From the NCBI RefSeq assembly GCF_004963255.1, contig NZ_SUGA01000010.1, positions 1-64,000 on the forward strand: DNA of 64,000 nt, in the 5' to 3' direction. The notes under the pieces were generated by a model that saw only the letters and a program-made list of their open reading frames with translations, made no database searches and was not told where the DNA came from. The first letter of the stretch is position 1, and every line of letters begins with the position of its first letter. Position numbers and translations under genes: made by a program. Positions 25,040 to 34,181 of the stretch are shown here, piece after piece. The stretch comes from Mesorhizobium sp. (lineage in GTDB: Bacteria > Pseudomonadota > Alphaproteobacteria > Rhizobiales > Rhizobiaceae).

Positions 25040-25741
25040 ATGGCCGCACGATCCGTCATTGCGCTTGTGTCCGTCGCCGAGGTGGTGGCAGGCGATCTCG
25101 CCGACCATCTCGAGCGGCGCGGGCACGACGTGCGCCAGGCGCGCCAGCCCTGGGAGGCTGAGACGCTGCTTTCGGCCGGCGGCATCGATGTCGTGGTGGT
25201 TGGCGACGAGGTCACCCAGGCCGAGAGCCGCGAACTGCTCAAGCGTTACAGCAGCCAGGGTGGGGGCGGCGACGGCGGCCCCGATTTCATCCTGATCTGC
25301 CGGCCCCGCGACCTCGTCGACAAGGTGCTGGCGCTCGAGCTCGGCGCCGCCGATGTGGTCGAAAGCCCACTCAACGTGCGCGAGCTTGCCGCGCGCATCG
25401 GCGGCCTGCTGATGAGACGCGGCAGGGCCGCCGGGGAGCTGATCGTGCTGGAGAACGCCACCGTCGACCTGCGATCGGCCATGGTCATGCATCGTTCGGG
25501 TGCGGAGGATCAGCTTTCCCCGGGGCAGGTGGCGTTGCTGAAGCTGTTCCTGGCGAGCCCGCGCAAGGTGCTGACCCGCGATGACATCATTGCCGCGGCC
25601 CCCGCCGAGAATGCTGACGCTTTCGACCGCTCGATCGATTCGCGCATCGTGCGGCTGCGCCGTAAGCTCGACACCGAGACCATCATCACCATCCGCGGCG
25701 CCGGCTATCGTTTCGATCCACCAGCCTCGCGCAACGAGTGA
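25040..25741 (+). CDS. OmpR-like regulator with a degenerate receiver domain
   Basis: 233 aa. The C-terminal winged helix is well preserved (LSPGQVALLKLFLASPRKVLTR, then RIVRLRRKLDTE and IRGAGYRF). The N-terminal half folds like a receiver but has lost the active site. The acidic pair is replaced by S11-V12, the phospho-Asp position is G55, the conserved Thr region reads LICRPR, and the conserved Lys is S109. It therefore cannot use normal phosphorylation. The ATG at 25040 is chosen because the upstream GTG lies within the ribosome site GGGGTGGAG. Divergent from the canonical regulator, with which it may dimerise. Confidence 0.82.
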   Translation: MAARSVIALVSVAEVVAGDLADHLERRGHDVRQARQPWEAETLLSAGGIDVVVVGDEVTQAESRELLKRYSSQGGGGDGGPDFILICRPRDLVDKVLALELGAADVVESPLNVRELAARIGGLLMRRGRAAGELIVLENATVDLRSAMVMHRSGAEDQLSPGQVALLKLFLASPRKVLTRDDIIAAAPAENADAFDRSIDSRIVRLRRKLDTETIITIRGAGYRFDPPASRNE

Positions 25742-25813
25742 ATTCGGGTCGACGAGCCTATCAAGCATCGGATTCCCCAAAGCGGTGGTCATCTTGGGTC
25801 CGGCGCCTGGCGC

Positions 25814-25978
25814 TCAGCGCACCACAATGATCGAGGGGCCGGATAAAATGTCGGCGCCGGCGGTTGTCTCGGCGTGGGCGCGCTCCTTGAGCAGCACCGT
25901 CGCCAGCGCGGCAAAGCCGAGCAAGCCCTGAGCATAGAGCAGCGCCGAAAGCACCGAGGCAGCAAATTTCGTCTTCAT
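25814..25978 (-). CDS. Tiny putative membrane protein (54 aa)
   Basis: Starts MKTKFAASVLSALLYAQGLL and holds one hydrophobic segment up to ATVLLKE, followed by a short tail ending GPSIIVVR. AAAGAG lies immediately before the ATG, which is close for a ribosome site. No homologue is recognised. Support is limited to the hydrophobic pattern and the basic start. Confidence 0.4.
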   Translation of the reverse strand: MKTKFAASVLSALLYAQGLLGFAALATVLLKERAHAETTAGADILSGPSIIVVR

Positions 25979-26011
25979 CTCTTTAAATCCCAATCGTGAA
26001 ATGGTGGTGCT

Positions 26012-26344
26012 TCAGGAAACTCCCGAAGCGCCCGCGCCGCTGACGGAGCCCCCCGCTGCGGCGCGGGCCTTCGGTCCTCTCGGCAGCAAGTAGCCGGAGG
26101 GGCCGCGCGTCCTCATCAGCCGAAGGCCGACCCGCCAGAGGGCCTTCAGCCGGTGGACGCGCAGGCTGGAAACAATCCAGACCGTGGCGATGAACAGAGC
26201 CGTGTGCAGTGTCGAAACCTCGCCGGACGTCATCGCCGCCAGCGCCGTCACCGGGCTGCCGGTCACCGAGCCGGCGCCGCCGAGCGCGATTGCCGCGACG
26301 CTGATCCTGAGAAGCCAGGAGCGGAGTTTCGATTTCCTGCCCAT
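26012..26344 (-). CDS. Small putative membrane protein (110 aa)
   Basis: Begins MGRKSKLRSWLLRISVAAIA and shows two hydrophobic stretches, about residues 9-38 and 47-60 (LHTALFIATVWIVSSL), then a basic Arg-rich tail. The basic start before the first helix follows the positive-inside rule. No family recognised. It ends 34 bp before the start of the 54-aa ORF on the same strand, so the two may be cotranscribed. Other frames here are less convincing. Confidence 0.4.
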   Translation of the reverse strand: MGRKSKLRSWLLRISVAAIALGGAGSVTGSPVTALAAMTSGEVSTLHTALFIATVWIVSSLRVHRLKALWRVGLRLMRTRGPSGYLLPRGPKARAAAGGSVSGAGASGVS

Positions 26345-26683
26345 TTTCGTTTGCAGTTGTCTGTTCCCGTTGCGTCAAATCTGCCTTCGGCCTGTATCCA
26401 GATCATGCCGCCGTGGCTGCGCTTTGTTGCAGTTTGGTTTCGAACCGGGCGTAAGTGCTTAATATAGAAAATGAAATGAGCTTTCGTTTCCGGAACTAAA
26501 GCTCATCGTGTAGCGCCGACCGGCCGCGCCCCGGAAGAGGTCTGGCCGGACCCTTTGTTAACTTATAGAAACGAATTCGAAACAGAAACGAGCATCAAGC
26601 GAAATATCTCGGAAACGGACGAGAACGATAAGGTCCCATCGAAATTGAAGCCGGACACAACGGCAAAAAACAGAGGGATCGTC
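26345..26683. other. 339-bp divergent intergenic region
   Basis: Lies between the leftward 110-aa ORF and the rightward L,D-transpeptidase. It is clearly more AT-rich than its surroundings, as expected for two promoters. No operator, RNA gene or additional coding region could be supported. Confidence 0.4.
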
Positions 26684-27139
26684 ATGCATACCGCCATTTC
26701 CGCCAAGCTCATCCATGTCGCCGCCGCCGCGCTCACGGGTGCTGCGCTGCTCTTCGGCGCCGGCAATGCCGCTCACGCCAACCAGATCGTCGCCAAGGTC
26801 TCGCTGTCGCAGCAGATCATGGAAGTCACCGTCGACGGTCGCCCGACCTACACCTGGAAGGTCTCGACCGGCGCGAGGGGGCACATCACGCCGACCGGTT
26901 CGTTCAAGCCGACGCGTATGCATGAGATGTGGTACTCGAAGAAATACGACAACGCGCCGATGCCGCATTCGGTGTTCTTCAGCGGCGGCTACGCCGTCCA
27001 CGCCACCTACGCCATCAGCCGTCTCGGCCGTCCCGCTTCGCATGGTTGCGTGCGGCTGCATCCCGACGCGGCAGCCGACTTCTATCAGCTCGTCGAGGCC
27101 TTCGGCCCCGCCAACACCAGCATCGTCATCGTCAAGTAG
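26684..27139 (+). CDS. L,D-transpeptidase, YkuD family (secreted)
   Basis: 151 aa, near-minimal YkuD enzyme that cross-links peptidoglycan (3-3 links) or attaches proteins to it. A signal peptide with HVAAAALTGAALLFGAG and cleavage near AHA/NQ targets it to the periplasm. The domain carries ITPTGSFKPTRMHEMW and the catalytic SHGCVRLHPDAA motif with His and Cys. The ATG at 26684 has GAGGGA in place; longer readings lack a signal sequence. Monocistronic. Confidence 0.9.
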   Translation: MHTAISAKLIHVAAAALTGAALLFGAGNAAHANQIVAKVSLSQQIMEVTVDGRPTYTWKVSTGARGHITPTGSFKPTRMHEMWYSKKYDNAPMPHSVFFSGGYAVHATYAISRLGRPASHGCVRLHPDAAADFYQLVEAFGPANTSIVIVK

Positions 27140-27189
27140 GCTGGGTTAGGGTAGCAGGCCGTTGCCGCCTTCGGCGTAGTTTGTGAGAC

Positions 27190-27233
27190 GCAATTCCGGA
27201 CGGAAAACCGTTACACACTTTTCCTGGAATTGC
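27190..27233. repeat. Short palindromic intergenic repeat
   Basis: GCAATTCC at 27190 pairs with GGAATTGC ending at 27233, and the inner GACGGAAAACC/CACTTTTCC adds partial symmetry. A degenerate relative lies at 24150. I recall this sequence as very frequent in Mesorhizobium intergenic regions. Confidence 0.65.
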
Positions 27234-27261
27234 TCAGCCGAAGCCGTGAGGCAGCCGCCAA

Positions 27262-27297
27262 AAAAAGAGGCCGGAATTCCCGGCCTCTTTTGTTTTT
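27262..27297. terminator. Bidirectional rho-independent terminator
   Basis: AAAGAGGCCGG pairs perfectly with CCGGCCTCTTT around AATTC, with A-runs before and T-runs after. It separates the converging L,D-transpeptidase and RND pump genes. Confidence 0.88.
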
Positions 27298-27311
27298 AGC
27301 TGTCGTGCCGA

Positions 27312-30300
27312 TCAGCTCGGCAGCGCCGGCATCAGCTTCGGATCGGGCTTCTCGGCGAGATGCGGCAGGTCCTTGCTGGCGATGAAGGTGTAGAACATCG
27401 GCACGACGAAGAGCGTGAACATGGTGCCGACCAGGATGCCGGTGAAGATGACCAGGCCCATCGAATAGCGGGCGGCCGCGCCGGCGCCGCTGGAGATGAT
27501 CAGCGGCACGACGCCCAGCGCCATCGCCGCCGTCGTCATCAGGATCGGCCGCAGGCGCACCTTGGCCGAAGCGATGATGGCGTCGCGGCGGCGCATGCCG
27601 TGCACCTCGCGCTGCTGGTTGGCGAACTCCACCAGCAGAATGCCGTGCTTGGTGATCAGGCCGATCAGCGTGATCAGGCCGACCTGGGTGTAGATGTTGA
27701 GCGTCCCGAGCCCGATGTTGAGCGGCACGATGGCGCCGAAGATCGACAGCGGCACGGCCATCATGATGATCAGCGGGTCGCGGAAGCTCTCGAACTGGGC
27801 CGCCAGCACCAGATAGATCACGACCACCGCCGCGGCGAAGGCGATCAGGATGGTGTTGCCCTGCTCCTTCTCCTGCCGCGACTGGCCGGAATAGTCGATG
27901 AAGAAGGTGTCGGGCAGGGTCTCCCTGGCGATATCCTCCAGCACCTTCAAGCCGTCGCCGGTGGTCACGCCGGGCAAAGGCAAGGCCGAGATCGTCGAGG
28001 AGTTCAGCTGGTTGAACTGCTCGATGGCCGCCGGCGAGGCGTTGGTCGAGATTTTCACCACCGCTGACAGCGGCACCATCTTGCCGTCGACGCTGCGAAT
28101 GAAATACTCGCCGAGCTTCTCGGGGTTGTCGCGGAATTCCTGCGGCACCTGCGGGATGATGTCGTAGCTGTTGGAATCGCGGTCGAACTGCGCCACCTCG
28201 GCGCCGCCGACCAGCAGCGTCAGTGTATTGCCAATATCCGCGATCGGCAGGTTCAAGGCCGCCGCGCGTTCGCGGTCGATCGTGACTGTCACCTGCGGCG
28301 CGTCGTAGGCCATCGAGTTCTGCACGACGATGAAGCGGCCCGAGGCTTGCGCCTTGTTCTTGATTTTCTCGGCCTGATCGAAGACCTCCGAAGGGTCGCC
28401 GGTGGAGCGCACGACCATGGAAATCGGCAGGCCGCCGCCTGAACCCGGCAGCGTCGGCGGCGCGAAGACGAAGGCCTGAACGCCGGCGACCTTGGCGAGC
28501 CGTGCCGTGATGTCGGCCTGCAGTTCCTTCGAATTGCGCTTGCGGTCCGCCCAATCCTTGAAGGCGAAGCCGACGAAGGCGCTGTTGGTGGCGCCGCCGA
28601 AGGCAACGGCCGAGAACTGCGCCCGGGTCTCGGGGATGTCCCTCACCAGGCCGAGCATCTGGTTGACATAGGTCTCGGTATAGTCCGACGTCGCATAGCG
28701 CGGTGCGGTCACCAGAGAGAGCAGGAAGCCCTGGTCTTCTTCCGGCGCCAGTTCGGTCGACGTCTTGGTAAACATGAAGCCGGTGAGGGCGACAAGCGCC
28801 ACGACGATGATCAGCGTCACCGGCCGGTTCCGGAGCGAGGCGGTGACGGCCCGTTCATAGACGCGCTCGACGCGGCTGAACGTACCGTCGACGATGCGCT
28901 GGAAGCGCCCGTGCTGGCCAGCCTTCAGCAAACGCGCCGACATCATCGGCGTGATCGTCATGGCGATCAGGCCCGACAGCACCACGGAGCCGGCCAGCGT
29001 CACCGCGAATTCGCGGAACAGCGCGCCGGTCAGGCCTCCCGTGAAGGCAAGCGGGGCGAACACGGCGGCCAGCGTGATGGTCATCGCCACGATGGCTGTC
29101 GCGATCTCGCGCATGCCGTTGAAGGCCGCCTGCATCGGCGACATGTGGTCCTCTTCCATGTGGCGGTGGATGTTTTCCACCACCACGATGGCGTCGTCGA
29201 CGACGAGGCCGATCGCCAGCACCATGGCAAGCAGCGACAGAAGGTTGATCGAGTAGCCGACCGCAAACAGGATGAAGCAGACGCCGATCAGCGACAGGGG
29301 GATGGTCACGATCGGCATCATCACCGAGCGGAAGGAGCCGAGGAACAGAAGGATGACCACGATGACGATGGCGACGGCCTCGCCGATGGTCTTGAACACT
29401 TCCTCGATCGAGGCGCTGATCTGGCCGGTGGCGTCGTAGACGACCTCGATCGTCATGCCTTTCGGCAGCGTTTCCTGAATCACCGGCACGAGCTTGGTAA
29501 CCGCGGCCGCGGTCGTCAGCGGGTTGGCGGCCGGCGTCGGGAAGATGGCGAGGAAGGTTCCCGGCTTGCCGTTGAAGCTCACCCTGGTGTCGGTGCTGGC
29601 CGCGCCGAGCTCGACACGCGCGACATCGCGCAGGCGCACAACCTCGCCGTTCGTCGAGCGGATCGGGAGCTGGGCGAAGGCCTCCGGCGTCTGCAGGGTC
29701 GAATGCACGGTGATCGAGGAGACCACATACTCGTTCTGGGTGTTGCCGGGCGCCGACAGGAAATTCGAGTTGTTGATGGCGGTCAGCACGTCAACCGCCG
29801 TGGCGCCGCGCGCGGCGAGCCGGATCGGGTCGATCCAGATGCGCATGGAATATTCCTGGGCGCCGAAGATCTGGACGTCGGCGACGCCTTCCACGGTCGA
29901 GATGCGGGGCCGAATGACGCGCTCAATATACTCGGTGAGCTGCTCCTTCGTCATGTTCGGGTTCTGCATCGAGATGTACATCATCGCGAACTGCTGCCCT
30001 GTGCCCTTGACGATGACCGGATCCTTGGAGGCGTCCGGCAGGGTGCCGCGCACGCCCTGGACCTTGGACAGCACCTCGGCGAGCGCGACGTCCGGATTGG
30101 AGCCGAGCTTCATCTGCACCGTGACCGTGCTCGAGGACGGACGGCTGGACGAGGTGACGTAGTCGATGTTTTCGGTCGAGGCGACGGCGCGCGCGATCGG
30201 CGCCGAGATGAAGCCCTGGATGAGGTCGGCGCTGGCGCCCGGATAGGCCGTGGTGATCGTGATCGCCGTCTCGTCAACCTTGGGATACTGGCGGATCGAC

Positions 30301-30395
30301 AGGCCGAAGATGCCCTGGAAGCCCAGCAGCAGGATCATGCAGGCCAGCACCGTCGACAAGACGGGCCGGCGAATGAAGAGGTCGGAAAAGCTCAT
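27312..30395 (-). CDS. RND efflux pump, inner-membrane permease subunit
   Basis: 1027 aa, the standard size for hydrophobe/amphiphile efflux permeases (AcrB/MdtB/MexF class). It begins MSFSDLFIRRPVLSTVLACM with the first of twelve helices. Proton-relay residues are visible as the Asp pair in AIGLVVDDAIVVVENIHRHM in helix 4. Two large periplasmic loops follow helices 1 and 7. Its ATG overlaps the TGA of the membrane fusion protein gene by 3 bp. There is no outer-membrane channel gene here, so a shared TolC-type protein is presumed. A divergent TetR gene likely regulates it. Confidence 0.92.
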   Translation of the reverse strand: MSFSDLFIRRPVLSTVLACMILLLGFQGIFGLSIRQYPKVDETAITITTAYPGASADLIQGFISAPIARAVASTENIDYVTSSSRPSSSTVTVQMKLGSNPDVALAEVLSKVQGVRGTLPDASKDPVIVKGTGQQFAMMYISMQNPNMTKEQLTEYIERVIRPRISTVEGVADVQIFGAQEYSMRIWIDPIRLAARGATAVDVLTAINNSNFLSAPGNTQNEYVVSSITVHSTLQTPEAFAQLPIRSTNGEVVRLRDVARVELGAASTDTRVSFNGKPGTFLAIFPTPAANPLTTAAAVTKLVPVIQETLPKGMTIEVVYDATGQISASIEEVFKTIGEAVAIVIVVILLFLGSFRSVMMPIVTIPLSLIGVCFILFAVGYSINLLSLLAMVLAIGLVVDDAIVVVENIHRHMEEDHMSPMQAAFNGMREIATAIVAMTITLAAVFAPLAFTGGLTGALFREFAVTLAGSVVLSGLIAMTITPMMSARLLKAGQHGRFQRIVDGTFSRVERVYERAVTASLRNRPVTLIIVVALVALTGFMFTKTSTELAPEEDQGFLLSLVTAPRYATSDYTETYVNQMLGLVRDIPETRAQFSAVAFGGATNSAFVGFAFKDWADRKRNSKELQADITARLAKVAGVQAFVFAPPTLPGSGGGLPISMVVRSTGDPSEVFDQAEKIKNKAQASGRFIVVQNSMAYDAPQVTVTIDRERAAALNLPIADIGNTLTLLVGGAEVAQFDRDSNSYDIIPQVPQEFRDNPEKLGEYFIRSVDGKMVPLSAVVKISTNASPAAIEQFNQLNSSTISALPLPGVTTGDGLKVLEDIARETLPDTFFIDYSGQSRQEKEQGNTILIAFAAAVVVIYLVLAAQFESFRDPLIIMMAVPLSIFGAIVPLNIGLGTLNIYTQVGLITLIGLITKHGILLVEFANQQREVHGMRRRDAIIASAKVRLRPILMTTAAMALGVVPLIISSGAGAAARYSMGLVIFTGILVGTMFTLFVVPMFYTFIASKDLPHLAEKPDPKLMPALPS

Positions 30396-31651
30396 TGCTG
30401 AACCTCTTTGTTCGCCGATTTGCTGGGGTCGATGGTGTTGTCGACGGCAACCGACATGCCGTTGAAGAGCCGGTTCTGGCCGGCGGTGACGACCTGGTCG
30501 TCGTCCTTGAGGCCCTCGACGATCTCGACCATGCCGTTGTTGCGGCGGCCGAGCTTCACGAAGATCTGCGAGATGGTGAACGCCTGCTGCTGCGCGGCAT
30601 CGGCCGGCTTGGCGTCAGCCGGCTTCGTGGCGTTGTCGGCGGGTTTGGACGCGTCAGCCTGCGGCTTGGCGGCATCGGCGGCGGCCTTCTGCTCGTCCGG
30701 CTTTGCGGGCGCGGCAGCGGCGCCCTCCGCCGGCTTTGCCGGCACGACCACGAAGACATAATCGCCGTAGAGGCTCGTCGTCACCGCGGTTTGCGGCACC
30801 GAGATGACATTGTTTTCCTGCGGCAGCTCGACACGGATCTGGACGAACTGGCCAGGCGTCAGCTTGCCTTCCGGATTGGCGACCTCGCCGCGGATCGAAA
30901 CCAGCCGGCTTGCCGGATCGATCTTGGGATCGATGCCGCGGATGGAGCCGGCAAAGGACATGTCCGCAAGGCTGCTGCCGAGCTTGACGGTCTGGCCGAT
31001 CTTGAGCAGCGGCAGCTGCTGTTCGGGAACCGTGAAGTCGACCCGCATCGTGTCCAGATCCTGGATCGTCACCACCGAATTGCCGGGGGCCAGATATTGG
31101 CCGATATCGATCTTCGGGATGCCGACCGTGCCGCCGAAGGGCGCGGACAACTGCTTCTGGTCGAGCACGGCCTGCAGCTTGTTCACCTGCGCGGCCGAGG
31201 CATCCGCGGCTGCGCGCGCGGCGTCGAGCGTCGCGTCCGTGCCGACGCCGCGCCGCTGCAATTCGATCGCGCGGGTCAGCGCCGCCTGGTCGGAGGCGGC
31301 CTGCGCCTTCTGCGCCACCAGATCAGCCTTCTCGACCGCGTCGTCCAGCTGCAGGAGCACCGCGTCGGTGGCGACCTTCTGGTTGGCGTGGAAGAGGATG
31401 TTCTTGACGATGCCGCTCGTTTCGACGGTAAGGTCGACGCCGCGCACGGCATTGACGGTGCCGATGGCCTCGACGCCCGGCGTCCATTCCGAAGGCTTGA
31501 CGACCACTGTCGAGACCGTGGCAGCCGGCGGCTTCATCGTGGCGAAATACTGCTTGATGCCGGCATCGCGCATGAAGTTGAAACCAACGATGCCGACGCA
31601 GACCAGAGCGAGCAGAATCAGGAACACGGCGATGATGAAAAAGCGCTTCAC
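30392..31651 (-). CDS. RND efflux pump, periplasmic membrane fusion protein
   Basis: 419 aa adaptor. The N-terminal anchor is RFFIIAVFLILLALVCVG; the lipoyl/barrel core contains VRGVDLTVETSGIVKNI and SAPFGGTVGIPKIDIGQYL. A GTG at 31651 with GAGGGG upstream is preferred to a GTG 51 bp earlier. Odd feature: about 50 residues rich in Ala, Pro, Lys and Asp (from PAKPAEGAAA to KPADAAQQQ) interrupt the C-terminal domain between VFVVV and FTISQIFVKLGRRN. It is first in the pump operon, divergent from a TetR gene. Confidence 0.9.
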   Translation of the reverse strand: MKRFFIIAVFLILLALVCVGIVGFNFMRDAGIKQYFATMKPPAATVSTVVVKPSEWTPGVEAIGTVNAVRGVDLTVETSGIVKNILFHANQKVATDAVLLQLDDAVEKADLVAQKAQAASDQAALTRAIELQRRGVGTDATLDAARAAADASAAQVNKLQAVLDQKQLSAPFGGTVGIPKIDIGQYLAPGNSVVTIQDLDTMRVDFTVPEQQLPLLKIGQTVKLGSSLADMSFAGSIRGIDPKIDPASRLVSIRGEVANPEGKLTPGQFVQIRVELPQENNVISVPQTAVTTSLYGDYVFVVVPAKPAEGAAAAPAKPDEQKAAADAAKPQADASKPADNATKPADAKPADAAQQQAFTISQIFVKLGRRNNGMVEIVEGLKDDDQVVTAGQNRLFNGMSVAVDNTIDPSKSANKEVQQ

Positions 31652-31797
31652 GGACAGTCCCCTCGAGCCGGCAACCGGCAAAACAATCGATGGCCGGGAC
31701 ACTTATCGACAACAGGTCCCGATTTCAAACGGCGCGCCTTACTGTACCGGCTGGACGGTCTTGTCAATTCTGCCTAAGCTAATATAGGGGAGGCGTG

Positions 31798-32331
31798 ATG
31801 AGAGCACCCAGGGCAAACTCACGCGAAAAGATACTTGCCGCCGCCGCCGACGTGGCGCGCGAGGCAGGCCCGGGAAGCTTGTCGCTCGAGGCGGTCGCCA
31901 GCCGCGCCGGGGTGTCGAAGGGCGGCCTGCTCTACAATTTCCCGACCAAGGCCAAGCTGATGCAGGGGCTTGTCGAAAACTATCTCCGCGATTTCCAGAA
32001 GGCGTTGGAAGCACGCACCGCCGAGGCCAGGCACGAAAGCGCCCTCTCGGCCTACATCAAGCTGTCGGCCGACGACTGCGAGCGACCGAAACCCTCGGCC
32101 TCCTGGATTTTCTCGGCGATCGCCGAAGATCCCGATTTCCTGGCGCCGATAAAGGCCTTCAAGCACCAACTGCTGGAACGGTTGAAGGAAGAGACCAGCG
32201 ATCTCGGCTCGCTGCTGATCTGCTTTCTCGCCATCGAAGGGCTGCGCAGCATGAACCTTTTCGATTCCGATGTGCTTTCCGAAGACGAGCATAAGCTTCT
32301 GGTGGCCTCGCTCCTGAAGATAGCCGGATAG
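31798..32331 (+). CDS. TetR-family regulator of the adjacent RND pump (inferred)
   Basis: 177 aa. The helix-turn-helix is at residues 8-55 (REKILAAAADVAREAGPGSL, then ASRAGVSKGGLLYNFPTKAKLM). The C-terminal part has the TetR_C-like segment SAIAEDPDFLAPIKAFKHQL. AGGGGAGGC precedes the ATG at 31798. It is divergent from the efflux operon with 146 bp between starts, a standard layout for a local repressor. No clear palindrome could be singled out in the gap. Confidence 0.85.
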   Translation: MRAPRANSREKILAAAADVAREAGPGSLSLEAVASRAGVSKGGLLYNFPTKAKLMQGLVENYLRDFQKALEARTAEARHESALSAYIKLSADDCERPKPSASWIFSAIAEDPDFLAPIKAFKHQLLERLKEETSDLGSLLICFLAIEGLRSMNLFDSDVLSEDEHKLLVASLLKIAG

Positions 32332-32422
32332 ATCGCCAGCCGGCCAAGGCGTCACACCAGCTTCATCCTAGGGACATAGCGTCCTTCCCGGTTCTTTGCT
32401 GCAATGCAAATGGAGTGGGACA

Positions 32423-34033
32423 ATGGTGGACGTGGTATCAAGTGAGGCGGGGATCCCGAGACCGGATCATCCCCTGGAGCAATCGGGCGGCGCCAAATGG
32501 TTCCTGCCGGCTTTCGGCGTGCTGGTGCTCGTCGGCATCATCTATGTCGGCTACGCGCTCAGCCAGGATCTGGCGATCGCCAAGACGGTGCCGTGGATCC
32601 TGCTCGGCATAGCGCTTCTGATTGCGCTGGGCTTCGAATTCGTCAACGGCTTCCACGACACCGCCAACGCGGTCGCCACCGTCATCTATACGCGGTCGCT
32701 GCCGGCCGAATTCGCCGTCATGTGGTCCGGCGTCTTCAACTTCCTCGGTGTCTTGACCTCGAGCGGCGCGGTGGCGTTCGGCATCCTGTCGCTGCTGCCG
32801 GTCGAGCTCATCCTGCAGGTCGGCTCGTCATCCGGCTTCGCCATGGTGTTCGCCCTGCTGGTCGCCGCCATCCTGTGGAACCTGGGCACGTGGTTCCTCG
32901 GCCTGCCGGCTTCGAGCTCGCACACCATGGTCGGTTCGATCATCGGCGTCGGCCTCGCCAACCAGTTCATGGCTCCGGCAGGAAGCGCCACCAGCGGCGT
33001 CGATTGGGGGCAGGCGACCAATGTCGGCACCACCTTGCTGGTCTCGCCGATCGTCGGGTTCTTCGCCGCCGCGGTGCTGCTCTATGCGATGAAGCTCCTG
33101 GTGCGCAATCCTGCCCTCTACGAAGCGCCGAAGGGCAAAACGCCGCCGCCATGGTGGATCCGCGCGCTGCTGATCTTCACCTGCACCGGCGTCAGCTTCG
33201 CGCATGGCTCCAATGACGGCCAGAAGGGCATGGGGCTGATCATGCTGATCCTGATCGGCGTGGTGCCGACCGCCTATGCGCTCAACCGCACGCCCGACGT
33301 CAACTATCTCGACGCCTATAAGTCGGCATCCGCCGCCGTCGAGCAGGCGCTGGGCAAATACGTCAAGCCGGGGGTCACCGTCGCGGATGCCAATGCCGCA
33401 AAGGCCGCCGTGCAGGAAGCCGTGCGCAGCAAGTCGTGGAACGACCAGACGACGCTCGCGCTGCAGACCTACATCCACAGCACGACCGCCGGGCTGCAGC
33501 CCTACGCCACCGTCGACAACGTTCCGACCGACCTGGTCAGCAACGCACGCAACGACATCTATCTGATCGGCGAGGCGCTGAAGCTGATCGACAAGAAGAG
33601 GCTGCTGCCGATGCAGGACGCCGACCTGAAGGCGGTCACCGACTATCACAGGGCGGTCGACAACGCGACGAAGTTCATCCCGCTGTGGGTGAAGATCGCC
33701 GTTGCGCTGGCGCTTGGGCTCGGCACCATGGTCGGCTGGAAGCGCATCGTCGTCACTGTCGGCGAGAAGATCGGCAAGAGCCACCTGACCTATGGCCAGG
33801 GCGCCGCCGCCGAGCTGGTCGCGATGATCACCATCGGCATGGCCGACCGTATCGGCCTGCCGGTGTCGACCACGCACGTGCTGTCGTCCGGCGTCGCCGG
33901 CACGATGGCAGCCAACGGCTCAGGCCTGCAGTGGTCGACCGTGCGCAACCTTCTGCTGGCCTGGGTGCTGACGCTGCCCTGCTCGATCGCGCTGGCCTTC
34001 GTGCTGTTCGTGATCTTCCGCCAGGTGTTCTGA
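32423..34033 (+). CDS. Inorganic phosphate transporter, PiT family
   Basis: 536 aa inner-membrane low-affinity phosphate:cation symporter. The two PiT signature repeats are visible: GFEFVNGFHDTANAVATVIY near residue 80 and FAHGSNDGQKGMG near 260. Another copy of the inverted repeat appears as GLPVSTTHVLSSGVAG near the end. A hydrophilic loop of about 110 residues (NYLDAYKSASAAVEQ onward) divides the helices, as in the longer PitA-type proteins. The ATG at 32423 has GGAGTGGGAC upstream. Monocistronic; a strong terminator follows. Confidence 0.9.
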   Translation: MVDVVSSEAGIPRPDHPLEQSGGAKWFLPAFGVLVLVGIIYVGYALSQDLAIAKTVPWILLGIALLIALGFEFVNGFHDTANAVATVIYTRSLPAEFAVMWSGVFNFLGVLTSSGAVAFGILSLLPVELILQVGSSSGFAMVFALLVAAILWNLGTWFLGLPASSSHTMVGSIIGVGLANQFMAPAGSATSGVDWGQATNVGTTLLVSPIVGFFAAAVLLYAMKLLVRNPALYEAPKGKTPPPWWIRALLIFTCTGVSFAHGSNDGQKGMGLIMLILIGVVPTAYALNRTPDVNYLDAYKSASAAVEQALGKYVKPGVTVADANAAKAAVQEAVRSKSWNDQTTLALQTYIHSTTAGLQPYATVDNVPTDLVSNARNDIYLIGEALKLIDKKRLLPMQDADLKAVTDYHRAVDNATKFIPLWVKIAVALALGLGTMVGWKRIVVTVGEKIGKSHLTYGQGAAAELVAMITIGMADRIGLPVSTTHVLSSGVAGTMAANGSGLQWSTVRNLLLAWVLTLPCSIALAFVLFVIFRQVF

Positions 34034-34055
34034 GCGGCGGAAGCGTTCCAAACAA

Positions 34056-34089
34056 GGCAGCGCCGGTCGCCGGCGCTGCCCTTTTTTTT
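34056..34089 (+). terminator. Rho-independent terminator of the phosphate transporter gene
   Basis: GGCAGCGCCGG pairs perfectly with CCGGCGCTGCC around TCG and is followed by eight T residues. Confidence 0.9.
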
Positions 34090-34181
34090 GGGCAAAACCC
34101 GATGATTGGGACACGAGTCGCGAGGGACGCACTTGTTGTCTCCACGTGGGTTGCATCGGAGATAGCCGAGGCGCCCCTCAT

